From contig NZ_CP020469.1 in the NCBI RefSeq assembly GCF_003031405.1, forward strand, positions 868,001-932,000: a stretch of DNA of 64,000 nucleotides, given 5' to 3'. Below the pieces are notes generated by a model. The model was not told where the DNA came from and made no database searches. It saw only the letters and a list, made by a program, of their open reading frames with translations. This document shows, piece by piece, positions 1-8,245 of this stretch. Source of the DNA: Halomonas sp. 'Soap Lake #6'. Lineage in GTDB: Bacteria; Pseudomonadota; Gammaproteobacteria; Pseudomonadales; Halomonadaceae. Each line of letters begins with the position of its first letter. The first letter of the stretch is position 1. A program made the translations under genes and the position numbers.

Positions 1-857
1 TGCACCACTTTGATTGGCGCTGGGACGATTGGGATCGCCTAGCCTGCGGCATGATGGCGGGGCACTTGGCGGAGTGCGGTGCTCAGGTGAGTGGTGGCTA
101 TTTTGCTGATCCGGGTTTCAAAGATGTACCAGGACTTGCCACAGTGGGCTATCCGATTATCGAGGTAGAACAGAATGGCAATCTTATTATTACCAAGCCT
201 GCCAATAGCGGAGGCTGCGTCACCGAGCAAACGGTAAAAGAGCAACTGCTCTATGAGGTTCACGACCCAGCTAATTACCTGACCCCAGATGTCACGGTGG
301 ATCTTTCTCATGCTGAAGTACGCCAGCTCTCGCCCAACCGCGTAGCGGTAACGGGTATTCGCGGCAAGCCTGCTCCTGAACGGCTAAAAACCACGGTGTG
401 TTACGAGGGGGGCTGGCAGGGCGAGGCGGAAATATCCTATGCAGGGCCTAATGCGTTGGCACGGGCGCAGCTTGCAGCACAGGTGTTGCGTGAACGGCTG
501 GTGTTTCGTGCCCCCACTGAGCTACGCACTCGCTTGGATATTATTGGTCTTGCCAGCGTGTTCGATAGTGACAGCGGTGAGCTGCAGCGCAGCGCAGCGA
601 CTTCTATAAGCGGTGATTATCGACTGCGGTTAGCAGCCGAACACAGCGAGCGGCGCTGGGTAGCGCGCGCCACCCAAGAGTTACTAGCGCTTTACTGTGC
701 AGGACCTGCTGGCGGCGGCGGTGTGCGCCGTCAGTTTCAACGGCGGGTTTTTACCGCCTCTTATTTAGTGAAACGTAGCGATATTCAGGCCTATGCCAGC
801 CTGTTTGAAACGAATCTAATGGGCGTTAGTAGGAGTGGCCGCTATGCTGCAAGCTGA
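1..857 (+). CDS. AtuA-type (DUF1446) protein, 5' end outside window
   Basis: The reading frame is open from base 3, so this is the C-terminal part of a longer gene; an internal ATG at 51 is not a credible start. Segments such as SGGYFADPGF, YPIIEV and NSGGCVTEQTVKEQLLYEV match my memory of the acyclic terpene utilisation AtuA family (DUF1446). That family is found in branched-chain and terpene acid catabolic operons, and its chemistry is poorly defined. The stop codon overlaps the start of the next gene by 14 bp, which implies translational coupling. AtuA-like proteins are often encoded beside, or fused to, a small ferredoxin-fold domain, which is exactly what follows here. The upstream operon partners cannot be seen. 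Confidence 0.8.
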   Translation, partial: HHFDWRWDDWDRLACGMMAGHLAECGAQVSGGYFADPGFKDVPGLATVGYPIIEVEQNGNLIITKPANSGGCVTEQTVKEQLLYEVHDPANYLTPDVTVDLSHAEVRQLSPNRVAVTGIRGKPAPERLKTTVCYEGGWQGEAEISYAGPNALARAQLAAQVLRERLVFRAPTELRTRLDIIGLASVFDSDSGELQRSAATSISGDYRLRLAAEHSERRWVARATQELLALYCAGPAGGGGVRRQFQRRVFTASYLVKRSDIQAYASLFETNLMGVSRSGRYAAS

Positions 858-1197
858 ACACAATCCGCGCACCGAACGTTCTCATACCGTAGTGACTCTT
901 CACCAATTAGCTCATGCCCGTGCAGGGGACAAGGGCGAACGCCTTAATGTGGCGCTGTTTGCCTATGATTCTGGTCATTATGCCACCTTGCTGGAACAAG
1001 TGACCGAAGAGCGGGTGCTGGCACTGTTTGCCCACCGTGGTGCCAGCCGAGTACGGCGTTACCCCTTGCCCAACTTGGCGGGTATGAACTTTGTGATTGA
1101 TGACGTGCTGCAGGGCGGTGTTAATGGTGCGCTTAACTTGGATGGGCATGGCAAAACACTGTCGTTTTTGCTATTAAGTCTGGAGGTCAACGTCTAG
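844..1197 (+). CDS. AtuA-associated small ferredoxin-fold protein
   Basis: This 117-residue protein carries HQLAHARAGDKGERLNVALF near its N-terminus and a downstream NLDGHGKTL segment. These are typical of the small domain found beside, or fused to, AtuA/DUF1446 proteins. I chose ATG 844 because AGGAG lies at 831-835 with an 8-base spacing; an in-frame GTG at 835 has no better site. It overlaps the end of the AtuA-type gene by 14 bp and probably forms a complex with that product. No catalytic motif is obvious. The pair ends here: a 115-bp spacer separates it from the next gene. Confidence 0.75.
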   Translation: MLQAEHNPRTERSHTVVTLHQLAHARAGDKGERLNVALFAYDSGHYATLLEQVTEERVLALFAHRGASRVRRYPLPNLAGMNFVIDDVLQGGVNGALNLDGHGKTLSFLLLSLEVNV

Positions 1198-1312
1198 CCG
1201 CCCCCCCTACCTAGGTGGTCATGACGCGCTACCCGAAACACCTTACTATGCGTATTAATGTATGCGTGCTAATGAATATGACAACACGTAACGGTGTCTA
1301 AGGAACAGCTCT

Positions 1313-2533
1313 ATGACCGCAGCAACACTAAGTGCCCAGCGCTTTAAAGTGCTACTGGCGGGTGTTTTTAGTCAGCTGCTCTGCATTGGGGTGGCGCGCT
1401 TTGCCTACACGCCGCTATTGCCGGTGATGCAGCAGCAAACCTGGATAGGCGACGCCGATGGTGGCTGGTTGGCAGCGCTGAACTATGCCGGTTATATGCT
1501 GGGTGCCCTGCTGGCGGCCACGGTGCGTAGTATCCATATGAAAGATACGCTGTACCGTATTTGTTTAGTGCTGGCCGTTTTCACCACGGCAGGCATGGCA
1601 TTGACCGAACATTTTTGGCTCTGGGCGGGGCTGCGTTTCTTAGCGGGGTTTTCGAGCAGCGGGGCGATGCTGTTGGCGTCAGGGCTGATTTTGCATTGGC
1701 TGATTCAGCACCACCAGCGGGTTGAACTCGGCATCCATTTTGCCGGCTTGGGCTTGGGTATTGTGCTTGCCGCGGTAGCGGTGGAATTGATGTTGGCACT
1801 GTCAATGGACTGGCAGGCCCAGTGGTGGGGGTTCAGCATCCTTGCTGTGGGGTTGTCAGTGCCTGCTTGGCGCTGGCTTCCGCGTCCCTTGCTGGCCCAA
1901 CCGGGGGCCAGAGCCGGTTCGGTGACGAACCCGCCCACCCGTACCTTTATGCGCTGGATGCTGGCCGCCTATTTCTGTGCCGGTTACGGCTATGTGATCA
2001 GTGCCACCTTTATCGTTACCATCGTGGAGCGCGAACCACTGCTGGCAGGTGCGGGCAACTGGACTTTTGCGCTGGTGGGGTTGGCCGCAGCACCGGCAGT
2101 CATGCTGTGGGACTTGGTCGCCCGCCGAATCGGTTATCTGGGGGCATTGATTGTGGCCATGGGGCTGCAGGTCATCGGCATTATCCTGCCCGCGGTGACG
2201 ACTAACCTGGCAGCGGTATTATTCAGCGCGGTGCTGTATGGCGGAACTTTCCTGGGCTGTGTCAGCTTGGTACTGACCATGGCAGGTCGCCTATACCCCG
2301 CCAGCCCGGCACGATTAATGGGAAAAATGACGCTGGCCTATGGTGCTGCGCAGATCATCGCCCCGGCGCTTACCGGCATGCTGGCGGAGGCCACCGGCCA
2401 CTATGGTGTGGGGCTATGGCTAGCGGGCGGTTTTGTCGCTTTAGGCGCGCTGTTGCTCGTCTGGCTACGACGCGTCGATCAAACCGCCCAACGCCTGGAT
2501 GCCGAGGCCAAAGTCGCTGTTTATGCGCGATAA
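1313..2533 (+). CDS. MFS transporter, YbfB/YjiJ family
   Basis: A 406-residue integral membrane protein with about twelve hydrophobic segments. Its N-terminal portion (VARFAYTPLLPVMQQQ, then GYMLGAL) is typical of the YbfB/YjiJ subgroup of the major facilitator superfamily. The family is predicted to use the proton gradient to export or import small organic molecules, but substrates are generally unknown. AAGGA sits 9 bases before ATG 1313. It lies after the AtuA-type genes on the same strand but is separated by 115 bp, so co-transcription is possible but not shown. No regulator is adjacent. The fold call is firm; the substrate is unknown. Confidence 0.82.
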   Translation: MTAATLSAQRFKVLLAGVFSQLLCIGVARFAYTPLLPVMQQQTWIGDADGGWLAALNYAGYMLGALLAATVRSIHMKDTLYRICLVLAVFTTAGMALTEHFWLWAGLRFLAGFSSSGAMLLASGLILHWLIQHHQRVELGIHFAGLGLGIVLAAVAVELMLALSMDWQAQWWGFSILAVGLSVPAWRWLPRPLLAQPGARAGSVTNPPTRTFMRWMLAAYFCAGYGYVISATFIVTIVEREPLLAGAGNWTFALVGLAAAPAVMLWDLVARRIGYLGALIVAMGLQVIGIILPAVTTNLAAVLFSAVLYGGTFLGCVSLVLTMAGRLYPASPARLMGKMTLAYGAAQIIAPALTGMLAEATGHYGVGLWLAGGFVALGALLLVWLRRVDQTAQRLDAEAKVAVYAR

Positions 2534-2622
2534 ACCAAGGTTAAATGGAGGTCGGTATAAGTGGGCATTGCCCGCGAAATCCTCTAGGATAGGCGCCTTT
2601 TTCTGACAGGATAACTGGGCAA

Positions 2623-4086
2623 ATGACCTCTTCAGGGCAACCTCGCACTCAGTGGCTGAGCCGCTGGGGCTTTATGTTGGCAGCCACCGGCTCGGCGGTG
2701 GGATTGGGCAATATTTGGAAATTCCCCTACATCACTGGGGAGTATGGCGGCGGCGCCTTCGTACTGGTTTATTTAGCGTGCATTCTGGCCGTGGGCGTAC
2801 CGGTAATGATGACCGAGATCTCTTTTGGTCGCCGTGGCCGTGGTAGCCCTATCGATGCGATTCGGCGTGTGGTGAATGAGTCGGGCCGATCCTCTGCTTG
2901 GTCGCTAATTGGCTGGATGGCCATGCTGTGTGGCTTTATGATCCTGTCGTTTTATGTCGTGGTAGCGGGCTGGTCGTTCTCCTATTTATGGAAGATGCTT
3001 ACCGGTGGCTTGGCGGGCAGCAGCGTTGATGATATGGCCGCCGTATTTGGCGCTAATAACGCTAACCCATTTATCCTGGGCGGTTGGAGTACCCTGGTCA
3101 CGCTGATCACTATGGTGATTGTGGGTAAAGGTGTTCAGGAGGGCATTGAGAAAAGCGTCAGCTGGATGATGCCGGGGTTGGTATTAATGCTGGCGCTATT
3201 GATTGTTTTCGGCGTGTTTTCCGGTGGGTTTGGTGATGCGGTAAACTTCCTGTTTGCATTCAATGCGGGCAGCCTCTCTAGCGAAGGGATGCTGGCAGCA
3301 TTGGGGCATGCGTTCTTCACCCTTTCTCTGGCATCTGGCGCTATTCTTACTTACGGCAGTTACTTGCCTAAAGGTGCCTCAATTGGTCGTACCACAGTCA
3401 GTGTTGCAGTCGCGGATACGGTGGTTGCGCTGATGGCAGGTCTGGCAATTTTCCCGGTGATTTTTGCCAACGGCATGGACCCCGGTGAAGGCCCTGGCCT
3501 TATCTTTATGAGCTTACCATTGGCCTTCCAAGCGATGCCGTTGGGTACGCTGTTTGGCATTCTGTTTTTCTTGATGCTGTCGATGGCCGCGTTGACCTCG
3601 TCTATTTCGATGGTTGAGGCCACAGTGTCGTGGTTATGCGACAACAAGGGCATGACCCGCAAGTCAGCATCGTGGGCAACCGGTATCGTGTTGTGGCTGA
3701 TCAGCACGCTGGCGATGCTGTCGTTTAACCTGGGCGCTGACTGGACCCTGGCGGGCAAAACCTTTTTCGACTGGCTTGATTACCTGACGTCGCGCTGGAT
3801 GATGCCGCTGGGTGGATTGGGCACAGTCGTGTTAGCAGGCTTTGTGCTGAAAAGTGAAACTTTCCGTGATGAGCTTGGGTTGGCGCCGTTACCTTATGCA
3901 CTGTGGTTAACCATGGTGCGCTACGTCAGCCCGTTGGGTATCTTGGTTATCTTTGCTGATGCCTTGGGGCTTTACCAAGTTTCGTTCGCGGTGCATTGGC
4001 CGTGGCTGCTAGCGATTTTGGTGGTAATGGTAGCGGTGGGGGAGACCTTAAGCCCACGCTTGCGCCAAGCGTTCAAGCCTGCGTAA
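2623..4086 (+). CDS. Sodium-dependent NSS-family transporter
   Basis: A 487-residue protein of the neurotransmitter:sodium symporter (SNF/LeuT) family. The diagnostic first helix is present: GFMLAATGSAVGLGNIWKFP at about residues 16-35, followed by a second helix containing GGGAF. The unwound GSAVGLGN segment forms part of the sodium and substrate sites in LeuT. About eleven to twelve membrane helices can be counted, a common number in bacterial members. The likely role is Na+-driven uptake of an amino acid or related osmolyte in the inner membrane, fitting a sodium-rich habitat; the substrate cannot be read from sequence. AGGA lies about 11 bases before the ATG. Confidence 0.88.
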   Translation: MTSSGQPRTQWLSRWGFMLAATGSAVGLGNIWKFPYITGEYGGGAFVLVYLACILAVGVPVMMTEISFGRRGRGSPIDAIRRVVNESGRSSAWSLIGWMAMLCGFMILSFYVVVAGWSFSYLWKMLTGGLAGSSVDDMAAVFGANNANPFILGGWSTLVTLITMVIVGKGVQEGIEKSVSWMMPGLVLMLALLIVFGVFSGGFGDAVNFLFAFNAGSLSSEGMLAALGHAFFTLSLASGAILTYGSYLPKGASIGRTTVSVAVADTVVALMAGLAIFPVIFANGMDPGEGPGLIFMSLPLAFQAMPLGTLFGILFFLMLSMAALTSSISMVEATVSWLCDNKGMTRKSASWATGIVLWLISTLAMLSFNLGADWTLAGKTFFDWLDYLTSRWMMPLGGLGTVVLAGFVLKSETFRDELGLAPLPYALWLTMVRYVSPLGILVIFADALGLYQVSFAVHWPWLLAILVVMVAVGETLSPRLRQAFKPA

Positions 4087-4211
4087 CGCATTAGGGTCGT
4101 TGTCCAGATAACAGGCGCCGCTGCTGAGAGATGATTTCCACCTTTTGCAGTGGCGTTTGGCAGGTGAGGGAAATGTCGTTTAAAAATCGCTTGCGTGGAC
4201 CTCGGTAGCGG

Positions 4212-5510
4212 TTACGGGTGCGATGTAAACGCCTGTATGGCACCGGGATGCGTGCCAGCCTCCATCAGCTCATCCCACCGAGTGGTATAGCGCTTTGAAC
4301 GATGGGCGCAGCGTAGTTGCCATGGCGCTTGTGCATCCGTCATCCCGAAATGTATCGTGCCTTGGCCCATGCGCTGATTAATGGCATCGACTGTCTCCAT
4401 CAAGCGCGGATGTGTCTTGGCAGGCCGCTGGAGTAGTGAGAGCTGGTGCTGCTGTGTGTCAACTAAATCCACCAGCATTACACCAGCCTTTATAAAGTGA
4501 TGATGTGGGCGGTATATCTGCTCTAGACCCTCGCGTACTGCAGCAAGAATAATCCGCGTATCGTCACTGGGAGTGGGAAGAGGAACCATCGCCCGGGGGA
4601 AGTACTGAGGCTGATCTTTGCGGTGGCGGTTGGTACTTAAAAACAACAGTACGGCGCGGGTCAAGCTACGCTGTTGACGTAGTTTTTCAGCACTACGCTG
4701 AGCGTGGCGCTGCAGCGCACCGTACAACTCGGCCTTTATGCCTGTCGCTTTGCCAAACGAGCGCGAGGTCATAATTCGCTGACGCGGTTGCTCTAGTGCA
4801 TTCATTTGCAGGCAGGGCGTTCCTCGCAGTTCTAGAGCTGTGCGAGCGAGTACCACAGAAAATTGCTGGCGTAGCCGTTTATGGTCGCACTTGCGCAGAT
4901 CCCACGCTGTATGAATACCGTTTATGGCTAGCTGCTCGGCAAGCCGTTTTCCTATGCCCCATACGTCGCTGACCGGAAGTTGCTTGAGTAGCGCTGCGGT
5001 GGTGCTGCTATTTTCGCTGAGTAGGCAGACGCCCTGGTAGTGAGGCTGTTTTTTCGCTATATGGTTAGCGAGCTTTGCCAGCGTGTGGGTGGGGGCAAGT
5101 CCTACACACACGGGTAGCCCCAAGTGGCGACGAATACGCCGACGTAGTGCTGCGCCAATGGCGAGACACTTGGTAGTACCCAGCCCATTTAAATAGATAA
5201 ACATCTCATCAATAGAGTAAGGGGCTACCTTTGGGCAGGCGTCCCGTAATAGCTGAGCAAGCCGCGCCGACATATCACCATACAGCTCGTAGTTAGATGA
5301 TACTAAGTGAATGGCGCCACGCCGCCTTAATCCTTCTAGCTTAAAGGCTGGCGTGCCCATGGGGATCTCCATGGCTTTCATTTCGGCCGAGCGGGCAATG
5401 ACACAGCCGTCGTTGTTGGACATTACACCAACGGCTTTACCTTCAAGTGCGGGGTTAAATACCCGCTCACAACTGACATAAAAGTTGTTGGCGTCTACAA
5501 GGCCAATCAT
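4212..5510 (-). CDS. umuC: Y-family translesion DNA polymerase V catalytic subunit UmuC
   Basis: A 432-residue Y-family polymerase. The start at 5510 gives MIGLVDANNFYVSCERVFNP, the canonical UmuC N-terminus with the first metal-binding aspartate. YSIDEMF carries the second acidic pair, and SNNDGCVIARSAEMK matches the finger region. A longer upstream open frame exists but overlaps umuD and lacks family similarity. The ATG overlaps the umuD stop as ATGA, the usual coupling in umuDC operons. With processed UmuD it forms DNA polymerase V, which copies damaged DNA during the SOS response. The length is close to that of E. coli UmuC. The gene is intact although the upstream control region is disrupted by an IS. 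Confidence 0.95.
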   Translation of the reverse strand: MIGLVDANNFYVSCERVFNPALEGKAVGVMSNNDGCVIARSAEMKAMEIPMGTPAFKLEGLRRRGAIHLVSSNYELYGDMSARLAQLLRDACPKVAPYSIDEMFIYLNGLGTTKCLAIGAALRRRIRRHLGLPVCVGLAPTHTLAKLANHIAKKQPHYQGVCLLSENSSTTAALLKQLPVSDVWGIGKRLAEQLAINGIHTAWDLRKCDHKRLRQQFSVVLARTALELRGTPCLQMNALEQPRQRIMTSRSFGKATGIKAELYGALQRHAQRSAEKLRQQRSLTRAVLLFLSTNRHRKDQPQYFPRAMVPLPTPSDDTRIILAAVREGLEQIYRPHHHFIKAGVMLVDLVDTQQHQLSLLQRPAKTHPRLMETVDAINQRMGQGTIHFGMTDAQAPWQLRCAHRSKRYTTRWDELMEAGTHPGAIQAFTSHP

Positions 5511-5917
5511 GGCAGGTACTCGTGAACTACGGCACGTACCACCCCCCACAGCTGGCACTCGGTGCCGTCCAGAGGTAGCGGCGGGTAGTGTGGGTGAGAA
5601 GAGCAGAGGTGCGGCGCACCGCAATGTAGTGCGTAACGCTTAATCAGCACTTCTTCGTTAAACATGGCCACCAATATATGACCTAAACGAGGCTGCACGC
5701 TGCGGTCCACCACCAGCAGGTCGCCATCGAAAATACCCCAGCCCTCCATGCTGTCGCCTCTGGCCGTAAGGTAAAACGTTTGGGTGGGATTTTTGATTAG
5801 ACGCACGTTGAGATCCAGCGTGCGATGCTCGTAATCCTGGGCGGGGGAAGGGAAGCCGCTAAAGCCAGCGCGGCCATGTAGTGCTGGAAAAGGCAGCGGC
5901 TGAGACGTTAGCGGCAT
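5507..5917 (-). CDS. umuD: SOS mutagenesis protein UmuD (autoprotease)
   Basis: A LexA-like S24 autoprotease. GFPSPAQDYE contains the expected self-cleavage junction (Ser-Gly here, where E. coli has Cys-Gly). ARGDSMEGWG holds the nucleophilic serine and EVLIKRY the general-base lysine; their spacing of 37 residues equals that of E. coli S60/K97. I chose ATG 5917 because GAGG lies at 5927-5930 with a 9-base gap, giving 136 residues; an upstream in-frame ATG at 5932 has no ribosome site. RecA filaments stimulate cleavage to UmuD', which activates UmuC. The IS end at 5954 lies only 36 bp upstream of the chosen start, so its native SOS promoter is displaced. Confidence 0.93.
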   Translation of the reverse strand: MPLTSQPLPFPALHGRAGFSGFPSPAQDYEHRTLDLNVRLIKNPTQTFYLTARGDSMEGWGIFDGDLLVVDRSVQPRLGHILVAMFNEEVLIKRYALHCGAPHLCSSHPHYPPLPLDGTECQLWGVVRAVVHEYLP

Positions 5918-5941
5918 CGTTAGCATCCTCATGAGTAAATA

Positions 5942-5953
5942 GTGTGTTTATAT
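5942..5953 (-). promoter_or_regulatory. Truncated LexA (SOS) operator of umuDC, split by an IS
   Basis: Joining 5942-5953 to 7009-7012, that is deleting the IS and one copy of its 8-bp target duplication, gives CTGTATATAAACACAC on the minus strand. This matches 13 of 16 positions of CTGTATATATATACAG and, from memory, 14 of 16 of the E. coli umuDC box CTGTATATAAAAACAG. The joined operator ends 24 bp before the chosen umuD start. In the present arrangement the CTGT half-site remains on the far side of the element, so neither side keeps a complete box. The alignment is directly visible; loss of LexA control is inferred. Confidence 0.75.
5946..5953 (+). repeat. 8-bp target-site duplication (left copy)
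   Basis: The octamer GTTTATAT at 5946-5953 abuts the left end of the element and recurs exactly at 7001-7008 abutting the right end. Eight-base duplications are characteristic of IS1595-family transposition. The perfect match suggests a relatively recent insertion that has not recombined since. Confidence 0.95.
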
Positions 5954-7000
5954 GGCTATGTTGTCATCTTCTGTTGTTTTGCTTTAAATATACTGTATAA
6001 AATACTGTATGTGCAGCCTTCCTCTGGAGCATGCCATGAAGCAAGCAGCCTTTAAAATCCTTGAGCGGACACTTTCTAGCCTCCCAGTTGATCGCAAGAA
6101 ATACTTGGCGGATCGTCTTCTTGGGCAAATCAGCTCTCAGGCGAATGCGCTGATTGATACCGCCAGCCAGCACTTGCCATGTCCGCACTGTGGCAGTGCA
6201 CACCCTATTAAGTGGGGGCGTAGCGGTGGCTTGCAGCGGTATCGATGCCGGAATTCTGAATGTCACAAGACGTTTAATGCCCTTACAGGTAGGCCCTTAG
6301 CCAAACTGCAGCACCGAGATAAATGGTTCGACTACCTGAGTTGCATGAGAGACAGCTTGACGTTACGCGCTTCAGCCGCCCGAGTGGGCATTGATTTAAA
6401 AACGGCTTTTCGGTGGCGTCATCGTTTCCTTAAAGCAAGCGCAAGTTCCAACGCTAACGCATTATCTGGAATCATAGAGGTAGATGAGACCTACTTTCTG
6501 GAGTCGTGTAAGGGACAGCGCAACCTTTCTCACCGTAAGCCGCGGAAACGTGGAGGACAGGCCAAAAAGTCCAAACAAGTTAATAAGATACCCGTCGTTA
6601 TTGCACGAGACCGTAATGGCCGAGTAAGTGATCTAGTGGATCCGGCGCTTAAGCAATCGACTGTTCATGAGTTCCTGGAGCCGATCATCAATCGCGACTC
6701 GATTTTATGTTCAGATGGACATAGCTGGTATAAAACTTTCTCTGCTAACCATGGCATTGCTCACCATCGTTTGATCACGCTCGATCATCAGCGCGTGATC
6801 GGCAAGGAATACCACATTCAGAACGTCAATAGCTATATGGGCCGGTTAAAGGGCTGGATGGGGCGCTTTCATGGAGTAGGAACTGCGTATTTACCCAACT
6901 ATCTGGCATGGCGACGATTGTTTGAAACCGCAGAGCCAACGGAGGAAAGGTGGCTTCGTATAGCGATTGGCTCAAACCAACAGCAGATACCAACATAGCC
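5954..7000 (+). mobile_element. Complete IS1595-family insertion sequence (1047 bp)
   Basis: The element has terminal inverted repeats of about 28 bp. The left end (5954-5981) begins GGCTATGTTGTCATCT, and the reverse complement of the right end (6973-7000) begins GGCTATGTTGGTATCT; 24 of 28 positions match. Both ends abut GTTTATAT target duplications. It encodes one intact transposase whose stop codon lies inside the right terminal repeat. There are no passenger genes. It sits between umuD and a 30-codon reading frame, and interrupts the predicted LexA operator. Intact ends, an intact frame and perfect duplications suggest it may still be mobile. Confidence 0.95.
6036..6998 (+). CDS. IS1595-family transposase
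   Basis: A 320-residue transposase. An N-terminal zinc ribbon is visible (CPHCGS, then CRNSECHKTF), followed by a helix-turn-helix-like segment (LTLRASAARVGIDLKTAFRW) and an ISXO2-type DDE domain. The first acidic residues are in IIEVDETYF, the second in SILCSDGHSW, and the C-terminal part contains NSYMGRLKGWMGRFHG, as expected for this family. ATG 6036 is preferred because GGAG lies six bases upstream; an in-frame ATG at 6009 lacks a site. No frameshift or internal stop is seen, so the enzyme should be functional. It is divergent from umuDC. Confidence 0.93.
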   Translation: MKQAAFKILERTLSSLPVDRKKYLADRLLGQISSQANALIDTASQHLPCPHCGSAHPIKWGRSGGLQRYRCRNSECHKTFNALTGRPLAKLQHRDKWFDYLSCMRDSLTLRASAARVGIDLKTAFRWRHRFLKASASSNANALSGIIEVDETYFLESCKGQRNLSHRKPRKRGGQAKKSKQVNKIPVVIARDRNGRVSDLVDPALKQSTVHEFLEPIINRDSILCSDGHSWYKTFSANHGIAHHRLITLDHQRVIGKEYHIQNVNSYMGRLKGWMGRFHGVGTAYLPNYLAWRRLFETAEPTEERWLRIAIGSNQQQIPT

Positions 7001-7076
7001 GTTTATATACAGCCATTGTGAGCAGTATTTATTCATGAGCAAAAAAATGCAAGCGACCTCTCTTGGCAAACAAAAC

Positions 7077-7169
7077 TTAGCGTGCTAGCCAAAGGCCTAC
7101 GACCAAAGCGCTTACGATGGTGATGAAGAACACTAAGTTGCGGGCACGGGTATCGCGGCGGGGTTTCAT
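7077..7169 (-). CDS. Putative 30-residue single-span membrane protein
   Basis: A very short frame with a good GGAG site six bases before its ATG at 7169. The product starts MKPRRDTRARNLVFF and continues into one hydrophobic stretch (ITIVSALVVGLWLA), giving the positive-inside pattern of a small single-pass membrane protein. It lies just beyond the IS on the same strand as umuDC, so before the insertion it would have been the gene immediately upstream of umuD. I recognise no family. The ribosome site, basic head and clean helix argue for a real microprotein; the length makes chance possible. Confidence 0.5.
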   Translation of the reverse strand: MKPRRDTRARNLVFFITIVSALVVGLWLAR

Positions 7170-7323
7170 GGCAAACTCCATAGCAGTAAGTGGGTGTGAA
7201 AACGGCGGAAGACTAATGCGGGGCATGGTAACGTTTACGCCGTATAGCGTCATCCTTACAACGCTTAAGCTAGCCTGCTTATACCAAACGAATACTCAGC
7301 ACTTTCGCTTAGAGAAACCGCTT

Positions 7324-8235
7324 ATGACCGAACCCGCAAACGTGATGAGAGCAACCTTAACCGCACAGCCGCTTGCTCTAGCCCAAGGACGTTTGGCCGC
7401 ACTTAGCTGGGGGCGTGCTGATGCACCTACCTGGCTTGCACTACATGGCTGGCTAGATAACGCGGCAAGCTTTACACGCCTTGCGCCACGCTTAGTGGAA
7501 GCGCTAGATATACGGATTATTGCGCTCGATTTTCGTGGTCATGGCCACTCTGCTCATATACCTGCAGGCGCTGATTATGCGCTGTGGGACTATACCCATG
7601 ACGTGCTGGATGCCATGGAAGCCCTGGCAATTGACCAGGCTGTGCTACTCGCCCACTCCATGGGGGCTGCGGTGGCCTGCTTGCTCGCTTCAGCGCTACC
7701 AGAGCGCGTTAGGCAGTTGATCTTGTTGGATGGTTTGGGCGCTTTAAATACCGAAGCTGAAGAGACCACCAGCCAACTGCGTAAAGGGTTATTAGCCTAT
7801 CGTCGCCCACTTTCCCGGGCACCCCGCTATCCTGATATTGAAAGTGGAGTTGCCGCAAGAGTGGCGGGTGGGGTAACCCCGCTAGATATTATGACCGCTA
7901 CTCCGCTGGTGGAGCGCAACACCGAGCCCACGGCAGATGGGCATGTACGAATGCGTACTGACAGCCGACTGCTAAAACCTTCGTTGGTGCGCTTTACGCC
8001 ACAGCAGGTGTTAGCACTACTATCAACTATTCAAGCGCCGGTGTTATTGATAGAAGGGGAACGCGGTATTCTTGGTGATCGAGCCTGGGCGGTTAAGGCG
8101 CGCCAAGCGGTGCCTCACTTAACCCGTCGTGTACTCGTAGGAGGTCACCACCTGCACTTAGAACCCCAGGCCGTTGATCAGGTAGCCAATGTGGTGATTC
8201 AGTATGGTCATAAAGAAGCTGTTGGGCAGCAGTAA
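7324..8235 (+). CDS. Alpha/beta hydrolase
   Basis: A 303-residue alpha/beta-fold hydrolase. LALHGWLDNAASF carries the HG oxyanion-hole motif, LLAHSMGAAVA is the nucleophile elbow (G-x-S-x-G replaced by A-H-S-M-G), and the late GGHHLHLE segment offers the catalytic histidine. The frame is open further upstream but ATG 7324 begins the region with family character; the ribosome site is weak (GAGA). Bacterial relatives are esterases or hydrolases of unknown natural substrate. The stop is 10 bp before the patatin-like gene, so the two are very likely co-transcribed and may both act on acyl esters or lipids. Confidence 0.85.
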   Translation: MTEPANVMRATLTAQPLALAQGRLAALSWGRADAPTWLALHGWLDNAASFTRLAPRLVEALDIRIIALDFRGHGHSAHIPAGADYALWDYTHDVLDAMEALAIDQAVLLAHSMGAAVACLLASALPERVRQLILLDGLGALNTEAEETTSQLRKGLLAYRRPLSRAPRYPDIESGVAARVAGGVTPLDIMTATPLVERNTEPTADGHVRMRTDSRLLKPSLVRFTPQQVLALLSTIQAPVLLIEGERGILGDRAWAVKARQAVPHLTRRVLVGGHHLHLEPQAVDQVANVVIQYGHKEAVGQQ

Positions 8236-8245
8236 GGCTAACGAC

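Noticed and set aside
5993..6008. CTGTATAAAATACTGT inside the IS as a replacement LexA box
   Set aside because: The second half reads TGT rather than CAG, so the dyad symmetry that LexA needs is missing. It is more likely A+T-rich promoter sequence of the transposase.
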